DNA of 23,389 nucleotides from an uncultured Lachnospiraceae bacterium (GCA_949051815.1 CARQVR010000055.1:1-23389), one strand, 5' to 3'; positions 14,988 to 22,812 are shown, counted from the stretch's first letter. A program made the numbers and translations. The notes: generated from the sequence alone by a model not told the origin.

Positions 14988-15743
14988 ATGGGTGGACAGA
15001 TACAGAGGGACACAGCGGAAAGTGGTCTGCGGGTATTGAACCGTGATGTAATCAAATATATTGCCATGTTTACCATGCTGCTCAATCACACGGGGCATGT
15101 GTTTTTGACGAGAGGGATGCCGCTCTATGAGATTCTGGAGGATATCGGGTTCTTCACCGCGCCGGTGATGTGCTTCTTTTTAGCGGAAGGTTATGACTAT
15201 ACGCGTTCTAAGGTGAAGTACGGGTTGCGATTGTTTTTGTTTGCGGTTCTGTCCCAGATTCCCTTCCAACTGGCAATGGGGCAGCGCGGCCTTAACATGA
15301 TTTACACGCTGTTTTGCTGCTTTTTGATTCTGGTTGTGATGGAGCGTGTGGGCAGCAGGACCTTGCAGGCGGGATGTGTGATGTGTCTCATCCTGGCCAC
15401 GGTGAATGGAGACTGGCCGATTGTCGCGCCGCTTCTGACGTTTCTGCTTTACAGGAACAGGGGGAACCGGAGAATGCAGGCAGCAGGGTTCTTTGTGGTT
15501 TACCTGCTTTTTACAGTATTAAATACACAGAATTATATGTTTGGCCAGAAGGGAGACTGGACATGGTATGCTGTCACCCACGCGGCGCTTTCCGGCCTCG
15601 GCATTCTTGCCGCGGCGGTCGTGGTACTGGTGTTTTACAATGGAGAGCGTGCGCAAAAGGGCAGGCATTTTTCCAAATGGTTTTTCTACCTGTTTTATCC
15701 GGCGCATCTGCTTGTGCTGTATTGGATAAAATGGTTAACATAA
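14988..15743 (+). CDS. TraX-family membrane protein
   Basis: A 251-residue polytopic membrane protein. It resembles TraX, the pilin N-acetylase family, which belongs to the wider acyltransferase-like membrane proteins: LNRDVIKYIAMFTMLLNHTGHVFL, then DIGFFTAPVMCFFLAEGYDYTRS, then RLFLFAVLSQIPFQLA, with a C-terminal FFYLFYPAHLLVLYWIKW. About seven or eight hydrophobic segments are visible. AGGAG about ten bases before the ATG supports the start. There are no conjugation genes nearby; in Clostridia such genes are usually chromosomal and of unknown substrate. Acetylation of a surface component is only inference. Confidence 0.85.
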   Translation: MGGQIQRDTAESGLRVLNRDVIKYIAMFTMLLNHTGHVFLTRGMPLYEILEDIGFFTAPVMCFFLAEGYDYTRSKVKYGLRLFLFAVLSQIPFQLAMGQRGLNMIYTLFCCFLILVVMERVGSRTLQAGCVMCLILATVNGDWPIVAPLLTFLLYRNRGNRRMQAAGFFVVYLLFTVLNTQNYMFGQKGDWTWYAVTHAALSGLGILAAAVVVLVFYNGERAQKGRHFSKWFFYLFYPAHLLVLYWIKWLT

Positions 15744-15851
15744 CTATTAAACGCGCTGCCGTGACATAAAACATGAAATTGTCTGGGCGAAATTTGGTTT
15801 ACATAAAGCAGGATTTGTGCGGCTGCGATGGCAGAGGGGAGGAGGATTGGC

Positions 15852-17150
15852 ATGGGAACACAGAACATTTCCGACAGACAACAGAAAATAGAGCGTTTGG
15901 CGGATGAAATTCTGCGTCTGGCCCATGACGGCCTTCTGATTAACATGCGTTTTCTGGACGTGGCATTGTCAAAGCTCAGGCTGGAGTGCAGGCAGCAGAC
16001 GGGCGCGCATCTGTTTGACGGCGCAGCATTGTACTATGACCCGGTGCGGCTGCTCAGACAGTATAAGGCATCGTCGAATTATGCGGCAAGGCTCTATCTG
16101 CACACCCTTCTGCACTGTGTCTTCTTTCACGGTTATGAGACAGATAAGCTGAACAGGCTGTATTGGGATATGGCCACAGACATTGCGGTGGAAAACACGA
16201 TTCTGGACATCAATCTGCATCTGACCAGCTTGCAGACGGACGATACGCTTAAGAACAGGCTGGAGATTTTAAAGAAGCGGGCGGGTGGTCTGACGGCGGA
16301 GAAAATTTACCGCCACTTCCGTGTGGAGGAGCCTTCCGAAAAGGCAGTGGAGGAGTGGCATAAGCTGTGCCATTTTGACGAACATATTTACTGGGACAGG
16401 CGGGAAGAGCTGGAGCTGTCCCAGGAGGAGTGGCGCAAGGTCAGCGAACGCATCAAGGCGGATTTAAAGAGTTTCAGCCGGGATAAGAATAACGCTGAGA
16501 GTATGGAGCAGAATCTGAAAGAGGCCACAAGGGAGCGTTACGATTATGCGGGTTTTCTAAAGAAATTCATGGTTATGGGTGAATCCATACAGGTCAATGA
16601 CGACGAATTTGACTATATCTACTATACTTACGGACTGGACACTTACGGCAATATGCCGCTGGTGGAGCCGCTTGAGTATAAGGACAGCAATAAAATCCGT
16701 GACTTTGTGATCGCGCTGGACACCTCGGCATCCTGCCGCGGAGAGATCGTACAGGCTTTTTTGCAGAAAACCTACAATATCATGCAGGACGCGGAAAGCT
16801 TTTTCACGAAGATTAATGTGCATATTATCCAGTGTGACAGTAAGGTGCAGCAGGATATAAAGATCACGAAGCGGGAAGAGTTTGATCAGTTTATGTCGCA
16901 GGGGAAGCTGACGGGATTCGGTTCCACGGATTTTCGGCCGGTGTTCTCCTATGTAGAGAAGCTGCGGGAGGAGGGCGAGCTTGCGCGGCTTAAGGGAATG
17001 CTTTACTTTACCGACGGATACGGGATTTATCCGGAGCAGATGCCGGACTACGACGTGGCGTTTGTGTTTCTGCACGACGATGACAATGCGCCGAAAGTGC
17101 CGTCGTGGGCGATCAGGATTGTTCTGGAGGCGTGTGAGAAGGACTTCTAA
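15852..17150 (+). CDS. VWA-like protein with metallopeptidase-like N-terminal domain (DUF2201 type)
   Basis: A 432-residue cytoplasmic protein. The N-terminal half resembles the putative metallopeptidase domain found with VWA-like domains: HTLLHCVFFH (84-93), then LYWDMATDIAVENTIL. The zinc-protease Glu (HExxH) is Thr here, so proteolysis is doubtful. The C-terminal half is von Willebrand A-like with a MIDAS: DTSAS (290-294), FGSTDFRPVF (Thr359, Asp360) and MLYFTDGYG. I chose ATG 15852 because GGGGAGGAGG (15836-15845) lies six bases before it; the upstream ATG 15828 overlaps no good site. The last codons and stop lie inside repeat element copy 3. The MoxR-type ATPase follows, a classic partner of VWA proteins. 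Confidence 0.85.
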   Translation: MGTQNISDRQQKIERLADEILRLAHDGLLINMRFLDVALSKLRLECRQQTGAHLFDGAALYYDPVRLLRQYKASSNYAARLYLHTLLHCVFFHGYETDKLNRLYWDMATDIAVENTILDINLHLTSLQTDDTLKNRLEILKKRAGGLTAEKIYRHFRVEEPSEKAVEEWHKLCHFDEHIYWDRREELELSQEEWRKVSERIKADLKSFSRDKNNAESMEQNLKEATRERYDYAGFLKKFMVMGESIQVNDDEFDYIYYTYGLDTYGNMPLVEPLEYKDSNKIRDFVIALDTSASCRGEIVQAFLQKTYNIMQDAESFFTKINVHIIQCDSKVQQDIKITKREEFDQFMSQGKLTGFGSTDFRPVFSYVEKLREEGELARLKGMLYFTDGYGIYPEQMPDYDVAFVFLHDDDNAPKVPSWAIRIVLEACEKDF

Positions 17151-17261
17151 AGCTCAGCAGCAGGGGCTGCATCGCAAAGCCAGCAGAGCTGGCTTGGAAG
17201 TACTAAGTCTGCTTTGCAGACTTTTCTCACACAGGAGAATGCCTGAAAGACGGCATTCTCC
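17132..17261 (+). repeat. structured intergenic element, copy 3 (VWA/MoxR)
   Basis: The closing stem is 17132-17140 with 17224-17232 (GTGTGAGAA/TTCTCACAC). The inner arm is 17140-17148 with 17196-17204 (one mismatch, one wobble), carrying GCAGC-AGGG-GCTGC and an extra hairpin AAGCCAGC-AGA-GCTGGCTT (17177-17195). The second arm is AGTCTGC-TTT-GCAGACT (17206-17222). The trailing hairpin is 17234-17243 with 17252-17261, ten perfect pairs. The left end is coding: it supplies the last codons and the TAA of the VWA gene. Confidence 0.88.
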
Positions 17262-17295
17262 GTATTTGAGATGAATGACAGGAGCGTACAGATAT

Positions 17296-18813
17296 ATGAA
17301 TATTAAGGATGCGAAGAATTATATCAAGGATTCGGTCAGGATTTATCTGAAAAAGGACGAGGAGGGGGAGTACCGGATTCCCGTGGTCAGACAGCGGCCC
17401 ATCTTTCTGCTCGGCGCGCCGGGTATCGGCAAGACGGCGATTATGGAGCAGATTGCGCAGGAGCTTGGAATCGCGCTGGTGTCCTATTCCATGACCCACC
17501 ACACGAGACAGTCCGCGCTTGGGCTTCCCTTTATCGTGCACAAGGAGTATGAGGGAAAGACCTACGATGTGTCGGAGTATACCATGAGCGAGATTATCGC
17601 CTCCGTCTATGATGTGATGGCCCAGAGCGGTATCCGCGAGGGGATTTTGTTTTTAGATGAGATCAACTGTGTGTCCGAGACGCTGGCGCCCTCCATGCTG
17701 CAGTTTTTACAATATAAGGTGTTCGGCAGGCATCAGGTGCCGGAGGGATGGGTGATCGTGACAGCGGGCAATCCGCCGGAGTACAATAAGTCGGTTCGCG
17801 AGTTCGACATTGTGACGCTGGACCGGCTAAAAATTCTGACGGTGGAGGCGGACTATACGGTCTGGCGTGAATATGCCAGAGAGCAGGGTGTGCACACGGC
17901 GATTTTAAACTTTCTGGATATGAAAAAGGAGGACTTCTATCAGGTAGAGACTACGGTGAAGGGCAGAAGCTATATTACGGCCAGAGGCTGGGAGGATCTG
18001 TCTGGGATGCTTGCGCTCTACGAGGAGGAGGAGATTCCGGTGGAGGAGTCCTTTGTGGGGCAGTATCTGCGAAATGACAGGGTGGTAAAAGAGTTTACGG
18101 CCTACTATGACTTGTATCGGAAATATCAGAACGACTATAAGGAAGAGGAAATACTGACCGGAGTAGTCAGTGAGCAGGCAAAGGACAAGGCGAGAAAGGC
18201 GGATTTCGACGAGCGGCTCTCCCTGATGGGAATGCTGATCGACAGGATGCAGCAGGATATCCGGGAAAATATGCAGGATTCGCAAATGCTTGGCGAGCTG
18301 ATGAATCCGCTCAGGGCGTTGAAGGCGAAGGCGGAGGCAGGCGAGACGGCGCAGGCGCTTTCAGGGCTTGCAGGGAAACAGGCGCAGGGCAGACAGAAGG
18401 CCATGGAATCGCTGCAAAAGGCGGGGGCTTTGTCCACCCGCGACAAACGGCTGCACAAGGCAGTTTCGGGTTTCCTTTCCGACTGCGAAAAGAGTCTGCG
18501 GCTTTCTGAGACAGCGGACGGCTGGGTAGCATTTGCGCGTGTGAAGGAACAGTTTGACGCGAGAGTGTCCGACTATAAGCGGGACACAGAGCGGGTGAAG
18601 GAGCGGATGCACTTTCTCTTTCAGTTTGTGGAGGACACCTTCGGCTCCGGCAATGAGATGCTGATACTGGTGACGGAGTGTACGGTGCAGGCGGACTGCG
18701 CGAAGTTTATCGGTCTTTACGGATGTGAGGATTACCAGAGGCACAACGAGGAGCTGATGATCACCGAGCGGGGAACGGAGCTGGCCGCCCGGATTGAGGA
18801 GCTGGAACTATAG
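17296..18813 (+). CDS. MoxR-type AAA+ ATPase
   Basis: A 505-residue cytoplasmic ATPase. Walker A is GAPGIGKT (about 40-47), Walker B ILFLDE (about 117-122), and a sensor region VTAGNPPEYN and an arginine-rich VTLDRLKILT segment follow. The C-terminal 250 residues are helical and charged, longer than in compact MoxR proteins, and may bind the partner. MoxR ATPases are known to act with VWA proteins in metal insertion or complex assembly; here the VWA gene is directly upstream. I chose ATG 17296 because AGGAG (17280-17284) precedes it; the in-frame ATG 17275 lacks a site. The end of the gene abuts element copy 4. Confidence 0.9.
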   Translation: MNIKDAKNYIKDSVRIYLKKDEEGEYRIPVVRQRPIFLLGAPGIGKTAIMEQIAQELGIALVSYSMTHHTRQSALGLPFIVHKEYEGKTYDVSEYTMSEIIASVYDVMAQSGIREGILFLDEINCVSETLAPSMLQFLQYKVFGRHQVPEGWVIVTAGNPPEYNKSVREFDIVTLDRLKILTVEADYTVWREYAREQGVHTAILNFLDMKKEDFYQVETTVKGRSYITARGWEDLSGMLALYEEEEIPVEESFVGQYLRNDRVVKEFTAYYDLYRKYQNDYKEEEILTGVVSEQAKDKARKADFDERLSLMGMLIDRMQQDIRENMQDSQMLGELMNPLRALKAKAEAGETAQALSGLAGKQAQGRQKAMESLQKAGALSTRDKRLHKAVSGFLSDCEKSLRLSETADGWVAFARVKEQFDARVSDYKRDTERVKERMHFLFQFVEDTFGSGNEMLILVTECTVQADCAKFIGLYGCEDYQRHNEELMITERGTELAARIEELEL

Positions 18814-18908
18814 GCGCGCGAAAAGTACTTTTAAAGACGTTCTGCCATAGGACAGAATGCCGGGAAGTACTTTTCGCGTAAGAGAATGCCTGAGATGCGG
18901 CATTCTCC
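18814..18908 (+). repeat. structured intergenic element, copy 4 (MoxR/LRR)
   Basis: A continuous 14-bp stem, 18817-18830 with 18865-18878 (CGCGAAAAGTACTT/AAGTACTTTTCGCG), combines the closing stem and inner arm of the other copies. It is capped by a different hairpin (18838-18844 with 18853-18859). The trailing hairpin is 18882-18890 with 18899-18907 (GAGAATGCC/GGCATTCTC). It begins directly after the MoxR stop. Confidence 0.85.
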
Positions 18909-18946
18909 GCACGGATTCCGCAGAGTGAAGCGATGGTAATGAAACG

Positions 18947-19870
18947 ATGGAACGAAAAATAAGATATGGGGAACTGAATATGCCGCAGGGCGTCCTGTCA
19001 TATAAGACGGACGGGGAGGCTGCAGAGATCACGGGGTACCGGGGGAAAGATACGACGCTTTCGGTGCCGCCTGTGATTGCTGACTGTCCTGTAACCTGTA
19101 TCGGGAAGAAGGCCTTTTTGAGCAATAAGATGTTGAAGGAGATTTCTCTTCCCGCATCCGCTGCGCGGATCGACGACTGGGCGTTCGCTTACTGCGCCAG
19201 ACTTAAGCGGGTCATCCTGCCCTATCACCGCATGGAGATCGGTCAGGGTATTTTCAGGGACTGCTTTCTTCTGGAACAGATCGTGGACGAGAGTGCGGAC
19301 GAGGAGGAGAAAAAGACTGTGGACACCGCTTTTCTTCTGGCGGCTGTCATGAGCAGACTGGACGCCTTTTATCTGTTTGACTTCGAGAGCGCGGGTTCGC
19401 CGGAATGGCTTGCACAGTGGGACGGACGCGCGAAGACGATGATGGAGAGAGCGGATGCGGAAGGGTTTTCCAGAATGCTTCTGTGCGGGGAGGAAGACTA
19501 CGGCAGCAGGGAGAACAATCTGGATTACTATATGGAACAGCGCAGGCGGGAAAAGGTGAGACTTTCCATGCTGCGTCTGATGCACGATTATGGGCTGGAG
19601 CAGACTATGCGGGAGAAGTTTGAGCAGTATCTGCTCTCCCATGTGAAGGGATGCGGGACAGAGGAAACGTGGAAAGTGGTGCTGGAGGAATACGGGGATG
19701 ACCTGCGCTATTATCAGTTCCTGACACAGCTTGGCGGCGTCACCGCAGAGAACTTTCAGCCGATGATGGAGGATATGGGCCAGACACACACCGAAATGAA
19801 GGCGTATCTGATGAAATATCACGGGCAGCAGCACAGACAGGCGGATGCTTTCGACGCGTTTGCGTTGTGA
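18947..19870 (+). CDS. leucine-rich-repeat (BspA-type LRR_5) protein
   Basis: A 307-residue protein without a signal peptide, so probably cytoplasmic. Residues about 25-112 contain LRR_5 units of the BspA type (ITGYRGKDTTLSVPPVIADCPVTCIGKKAFLSNKMLKEISLPASAARIDDWAFAYCARLKRVILP). The remainder is helical and acidic, with no known motif. The start is uncertain: ATG 18947 has only a weak site, and ATG 18980 (GGGGAA upstream) would drop eleven residues. It follows the VWA and MoxR genes across a repeat element with no terminator, so it may be a substrate adaptor or third subunit of that module. Inference only. Confidence 0.8.
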   Translation: MERKIRYGELNMPQGVLSYKTDGEAAEITGYRGKDTTLSVPPVIADCPVTCIGKKAFLSNKMLKEISLPASAARIDDWAFAYCARLKRVILPYHRMEIGQGIFRDCFLLEQIVDESADEEEKKTVDTAFLLAAVMSRLDAFYLFDFESAGSPEWLAQWDGRAKTMMERADAEGFSRMLLCGEEDYGSRENNLDYYMEQRRREKVRLSMLRLMHDYGLEQTMREKFEQYLLSHVKGCGTEETWKVVLEEYGDDLRYYQFLTQLGGVTAENFQPMMEDMGQTHTEMKAYLMKYHGQQHRQADAFDAFAL

Positions 19871-19966
19871 GCGGAGTAAAAGCGCACGGGCATGTCTGAA
19901 AAGTGATTTTTTGCGGCGGTCTGCACTGATTTGAGGTTTACGGCGTCATTTACGGTAATTTAGGGC

Positions 19967-19995
19967 TTGCATAATGCACGTTTCTGTGGTATTAT
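19967..19995 (+). promoter_or_regulatory. sigma-A promoter of secG
   Basis: TTGCAT (19967-19972) and TATTAT (19990-19995), 17 bases apart, about 58 bases before the secG ATG. The gap from 19871 to here shows no strong terminator for the upstream gene. Confidence 0.65.
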
Positions 19996-20052
19996 GTAAT
20001 CTGTTTGAACAGCAGAGGAAGAATTTGGTTTTTTCTGGAATGGAGGATAAAG

Positions 20053-20292
20053 ATGGGCGTATTGCGAATCATACTTACAGTGATTTATATTCTTATATGT
20101 ATCGCGTTGGTGGTATTAGTGCTGATGCAGGAGGGAAAGGCAGCCGGTCTTGGCGCGATCAGCGGCGCGGCTGAAACCTACTGGGGCAAGAACAAGGGCC
20201 GCTCGATGGAAGGAAAGCTCGTCAAGATTACGACGGGGCTTGCGGTCGGGTTCATGTTACTGGCGGTTGTTTTGAATCTCACGTTATTCTAA
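20053..20292 (+). CDS. secG: preprotein translocase subunit SecG
   Basis: A 79-residue inner-membrane subunit of the SecYEG translocon. Two hydrophobic helices flank a loop: MGVLRIILTVIYILICIALVVLVLMQEGK, then GLGAISGAAETYWGKNKGRSMEGKLVK, then the C-terminal helix. The motif LMQEGKAAGLGAISGAA is characteristic of SecG. TGGAGG (20041-20046) six bases upstream fixes this start rather than earlier in-frame codons. It heads the conserved secG-rnr-smpB-ssrA order of Bacillota. Confidence 0.95.
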   Translation: MGVLRIILTVIYILICIALVVLVLMQEGKAAGLGAISGAAETYWGKNKGRSMEGKLVKITTGLAVGFMLLAVVLNLTLF

Positions 20293-20306
20293 GGATTAGA
20301 CGATGA

Positions 20307-20338
20307 AAAGCACTCTTGCATATGCGTAAGGGTGCTTT
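20307..20338 (+). terminator. hairpin after secG (weak terminator or attenuator)
   Basis: AAAGCACTCTT (20307-20317) pairs with AAGGGTGCTTT (20328-20338) including one wobble. The T-run is only TTTCTT, so partial termination between secG and rnr is likely. Confidence 0.6.
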
Positions 20339-20343
20339 CTTGC

Positions 20344-20467
20344 GCGTATAAGCAGAGTCAGAAGCTTCCGTGCATAGCCGTCATGCTTGCATGTAAGGCT
20401 GTGTACGGGAGCTTCTGACGAGCAACGCGAACGAGAGATGCGAAGCATCTCGAGTCTGCTTATACGC
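20344..20467 (+). repeat. large three-way-junction leader before rnr
   Basis: A 13-bp perfect closing stem, 20344-20356 with 20455-20467 (GCGTATAAGCAGA/TCTGCTTATACGC), encloses a 23-pair arm (20357-20379 with 20397-20419, starting GTCAGAAGCTTCC, only wobbles as exceptions) and a short arm GAGATGC-GAA-GCATCTC (20435-20451). It ends 24 bases before the rnr start, so it would lie in the 5' untranslated region. Architecture matches the elements at the four other junctions, but the sequence differs. Confidence 0.85.
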
Positions 20468-20491
20468 AGGAACAGCAGAAACGGAAGGCGA

Positions 20492-22630
20492 ATGGACACA
20501 CAATTGGAAAAAAAGAAAAATTTAATATGCGAGCTGGTGGCTGACGAACAGTATGTACCGATGAAGGAAAAAGAGCTGGCTGCATTTATGCAGGTGGCGC
20601 CGGCGGACAGAGGAACGTTCCATGAGGTGCTTGGCGCGCTTTTGGCGGAGGGGAAAATACAGCTCACGAAACAGGGCAGATATGTGAAGCCGGATGGCAG
20701 CCGTCCGGTGGGCGTCTTTCTCAGCCATGCAAAGGGGTTCGGTTTTGTGCAAGTGGAGGGATATGAGGAAGACTTTTATATTCCCGTGGACAAGACAAAC
20801 GGCGCCTTTCACATGGACCGGGTGCAGATCGCATTTTTGCAGGGAAGACACGGCCAGAGCCGGGAAGCGGAGATTGTCCGGATTCTGGAGCGGGGTACGA
20901 AGCAGCTCGTGGGCACGTACGAGCAGTCTCAGAATTTTGGTTTTGTGATTCCGGATAACACGAAGATCGGCACGGATATCTTTGTGCCGAAGGAGCGCTC
21001 CAAAGGAGCAGTCACGGGACACAAGGTTATAGTGGAGTTAACTTCCTACGGGGACGAGCGGCATAAGCCGGAGGGAAGGGTGGTAGAAATACTCGGGCAT
21101 ATCAATGATCCGGGCGTGGATATCATGTCCATTGTGCGGGGCTTCGAGCTTCCCGTGGAATTTGGCGAGAAGGTGATGAATCAGGCGAACCGGACGCCGG
21201 ACGAAGTGTCGGAGGCGGACCGTGCGGGGCGCATGGATCTTCGCGGCCTGCAGATGGTTACCATAGACGGGGAGGACGCCAAAGATCTGGACGACGCGGT
21301 AAGCTTATTCCGTGATGAGGCGGGACTTTTTCATCTGGGTGTGCACATCGCGGATGTGGCCAATTATGTGCAGGAAAATTCCGCGCTTGACAGAGCGGCT
21401 CTGGAGCGGGGGACCAGCGTATATCTGGTGGACAGGGTCATTCCCATGCTGCCCCACAAGCTCTCCAACGGCATTTGCTCCCTGAATCAGGGCGTGGACA
21501 GGCTGGCCCTGAGCTGTCTGATGACAATTGACGAAAAGGGCAGAGTGACGGATTACGAGATCGCAGAAACCGTGATCCGGGTCGACCGCAGGATGTCCTA
21601 CACGTCCGTCAGAAAGATTTTGCAGGACAGGGACGAGGCGGTGCGCAGGGAATATGAGACGCTGGTGCCCATGTTTGAACAGATGGAAGAACTGGCGGCT
21701 CTTCTCAGAAAGAAAAGACATAAGCGTGGCTCCATCGACTTTGACTTTGCGGAGAGTAAGATTCTTCTGGACGAAAGCGGGCGGCCTGTGGAGATCAGAC
21801 CTTACGAGCGCAATGTGGCCACCAGAATGATCGAGGATTTTATGCTGATCGCAAACGAGACGGTGGCCCAGCACTTTTTCTGGCTGGAGACGCCCTTTGT
21901 ATACCGGACGCACGAGAATCCGGATCCGGATAAAATAAGGAAGCTGGCGACCTTTATCAGAAATTTCGGCCTTCATATCAAGCGGACCGGGGAGGAAATC
22001 CACCCGAAGGAGCTGCAAAAGCTCCTCGATAAGATTGCGGACACCGATGAGGAGACACTGATCAGCCGCCTGACGCTCCGGAGCATGAAACAGGCGAAGT
22101 ATACGGTGGAGTGCACGGGACATTTCGGGCTGGCATGTCAGTATTACTGTCATTTCACCTCGCCCATCAGACGCTATCCGGATTTACAGATTCACCGCAT
22201 CATCAAGGAGCAGCTTCGGGGCAGACTTTCCGTAGAGCGTACCGGCCACTATGCGGAAAAGCTGCCGGAGGTGGCAAAACACGCTTCAAGAATGGAGCGG
22301 CGTGCCGCGGAGGCGGAGCGGGAGACCGATAAACTGAAAAAGGCGCAGTATATGGAGGAGCGCATCGGTGAGGTGTATGACGGCGTGATCTGTGGCATTA
22401 CCCAGTGGGGCCTTTATGTAGAGCTGCCAAACACCGTGGAGGGACTGATCCATGTATCCGCGCTTGCAGGCGATTATTTCTATTACGATGAGGAAGCCTG
22501 CGAGATGGTTGGAAAGGAGAGCGGCGTCTCCTACAAACTGGGGCAGCGCGTTACCGTACAAGTAAAGGGCGTAGACCGCCTGGCAAGGACAGTGGATTTT
22601 ATATTTCCAGTTCAGCCAGACCGAATCTGA
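20492..22630 (+). CDS. rnr: ribonuclease R
   Basis: A 712-residue 3'-5' exoribonuclease that degrades structured RNA and works with tmRNA in clearing stalled mRNAs. In order: an N-terminal helix-turn-helix and cold-shock OB domains (FGFVQVEGYEEDFYIP and NFGFVIPDNTKIGTDIFVP), an RNB catalytic domain with TIDGEDAKDLDDAVSL carrying the metal-binding aspartates, HTRDNPDP-type segment RTHENPDPDKI, HFTSPIRRYPDL, and a C-terminal S1 domain (GEVYDGVICGITQWGLYVEL). The Lys-rich tail seen in some homologues is missing. ATG 20492 is preceded by GGAAGG. Its stop codon lies in a 27-base sequence repeated before smpB. Confidence 0.96.
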   Translation: MDTQLEKKKNLICELVADEQYVPMKEKELAAFMQVAPADRGTFHEVLGALLAEGKIQLTKQGRYVKPDGSRPVGVFLSHAKGFGFVQVEGYEEDFYIPVDKTNGAFHMDRVQIAFLQGRHGQSREAEIVRILERGTKQLVGTYEQSQNFGFVIPDNTKIGTDIFVPKERSKGAVTGHKVIVELTSYGDERHKPEGRVVEILGHINDPGVDIMSIVRGFELPVEFGEKVMNQANRTPDEVSEADRAGRMDLRGLQMVTIDGEDAKDLDDAVSLFRDEAGLFHLGVHIADVANYVQENSALDRAALERGTSVYLVDRVIPMLPHKLSNGICSLNQGVDRLALSCLMTIDEKGRVTDYEIAETVIRVDRRMSYTSVRKILQDRDEAVRREYETLVPMFEQMEELAALLRKKRHKRGSIDFDFAESKILLDESGRPVEIRPYERNVATRMIEDFMLIANETVAQHFFWLETPFVYRTHENPDPDKIRKLATFIRNFGLHIKRTGEEIHPKELQKLLDKIADTDEETLISRLTLRSMKQAKYTVECTGHFGLACQYYCHFTSPIRRYPDLQIHRIIKEQLRGRLSVERTGHYAEKLPEVAKHASRMERRAAEAERETDKLKKAQYMEERIGEVYDGVICGITQWGLYVELPNTVEGLIHVSALAGDYFYYDEEACEMVGKESGVSYKLGQRVTVQVKGVDRLARTVDFIFPVQPDRI

Positions 22631-22796
22631 CGGGCAAATCGTGCTTGCACGAATTTGACAGGCGGATGAAGGTCTGAGGGAACGCCCGCAAATGAGCAAA
22701 AGGAGCAGCGAAGCAGCGGAGAGGGGCGAAGGCCCGGTTTTGCGAATGGGCGTGAGCTGAACTGACAGAAGCCAGACCGAGTCTGACGGGCAAATC
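22614..22796 (+). repeat. 27-base direct repeats flanking a structured spacer
   Basis: 22614-22640 (including the rnr stop) and 22770-22796 are the same 27 bases with a single difference. The 129 bases between hold a hairpin (CGTGC-TT-GCACG) and a three-way element: CGCCC (22683-22687) with GGGCG (22748-22752), GCAAAA (22696-22701) with TTTTGC (22738-22743), and two inner hairpins including GGGC-GAAG-GCCC (22724-22735). The second repeat ends four bases before the ribosome binding site of smpB. Confidence 0.75.
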
Positions 22797-22812
22797 AAAG
22801 GGAGGAGAGACT

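Noticed and set aside
14988..15743. Conjugative element suggested by the TraX-like gene
   Set aside because: No relaxase, coupling protein, integrase or attachment repeats nearby; TraX-like genes are often ordinary chromosomal genes in Clostridia.
15744..15851. Promoter for the VWA-like gene
   Set aside because: TTGTCT at 15779 and TACATA at 15800 are only 15 bases apart and both weak; I do not call it.
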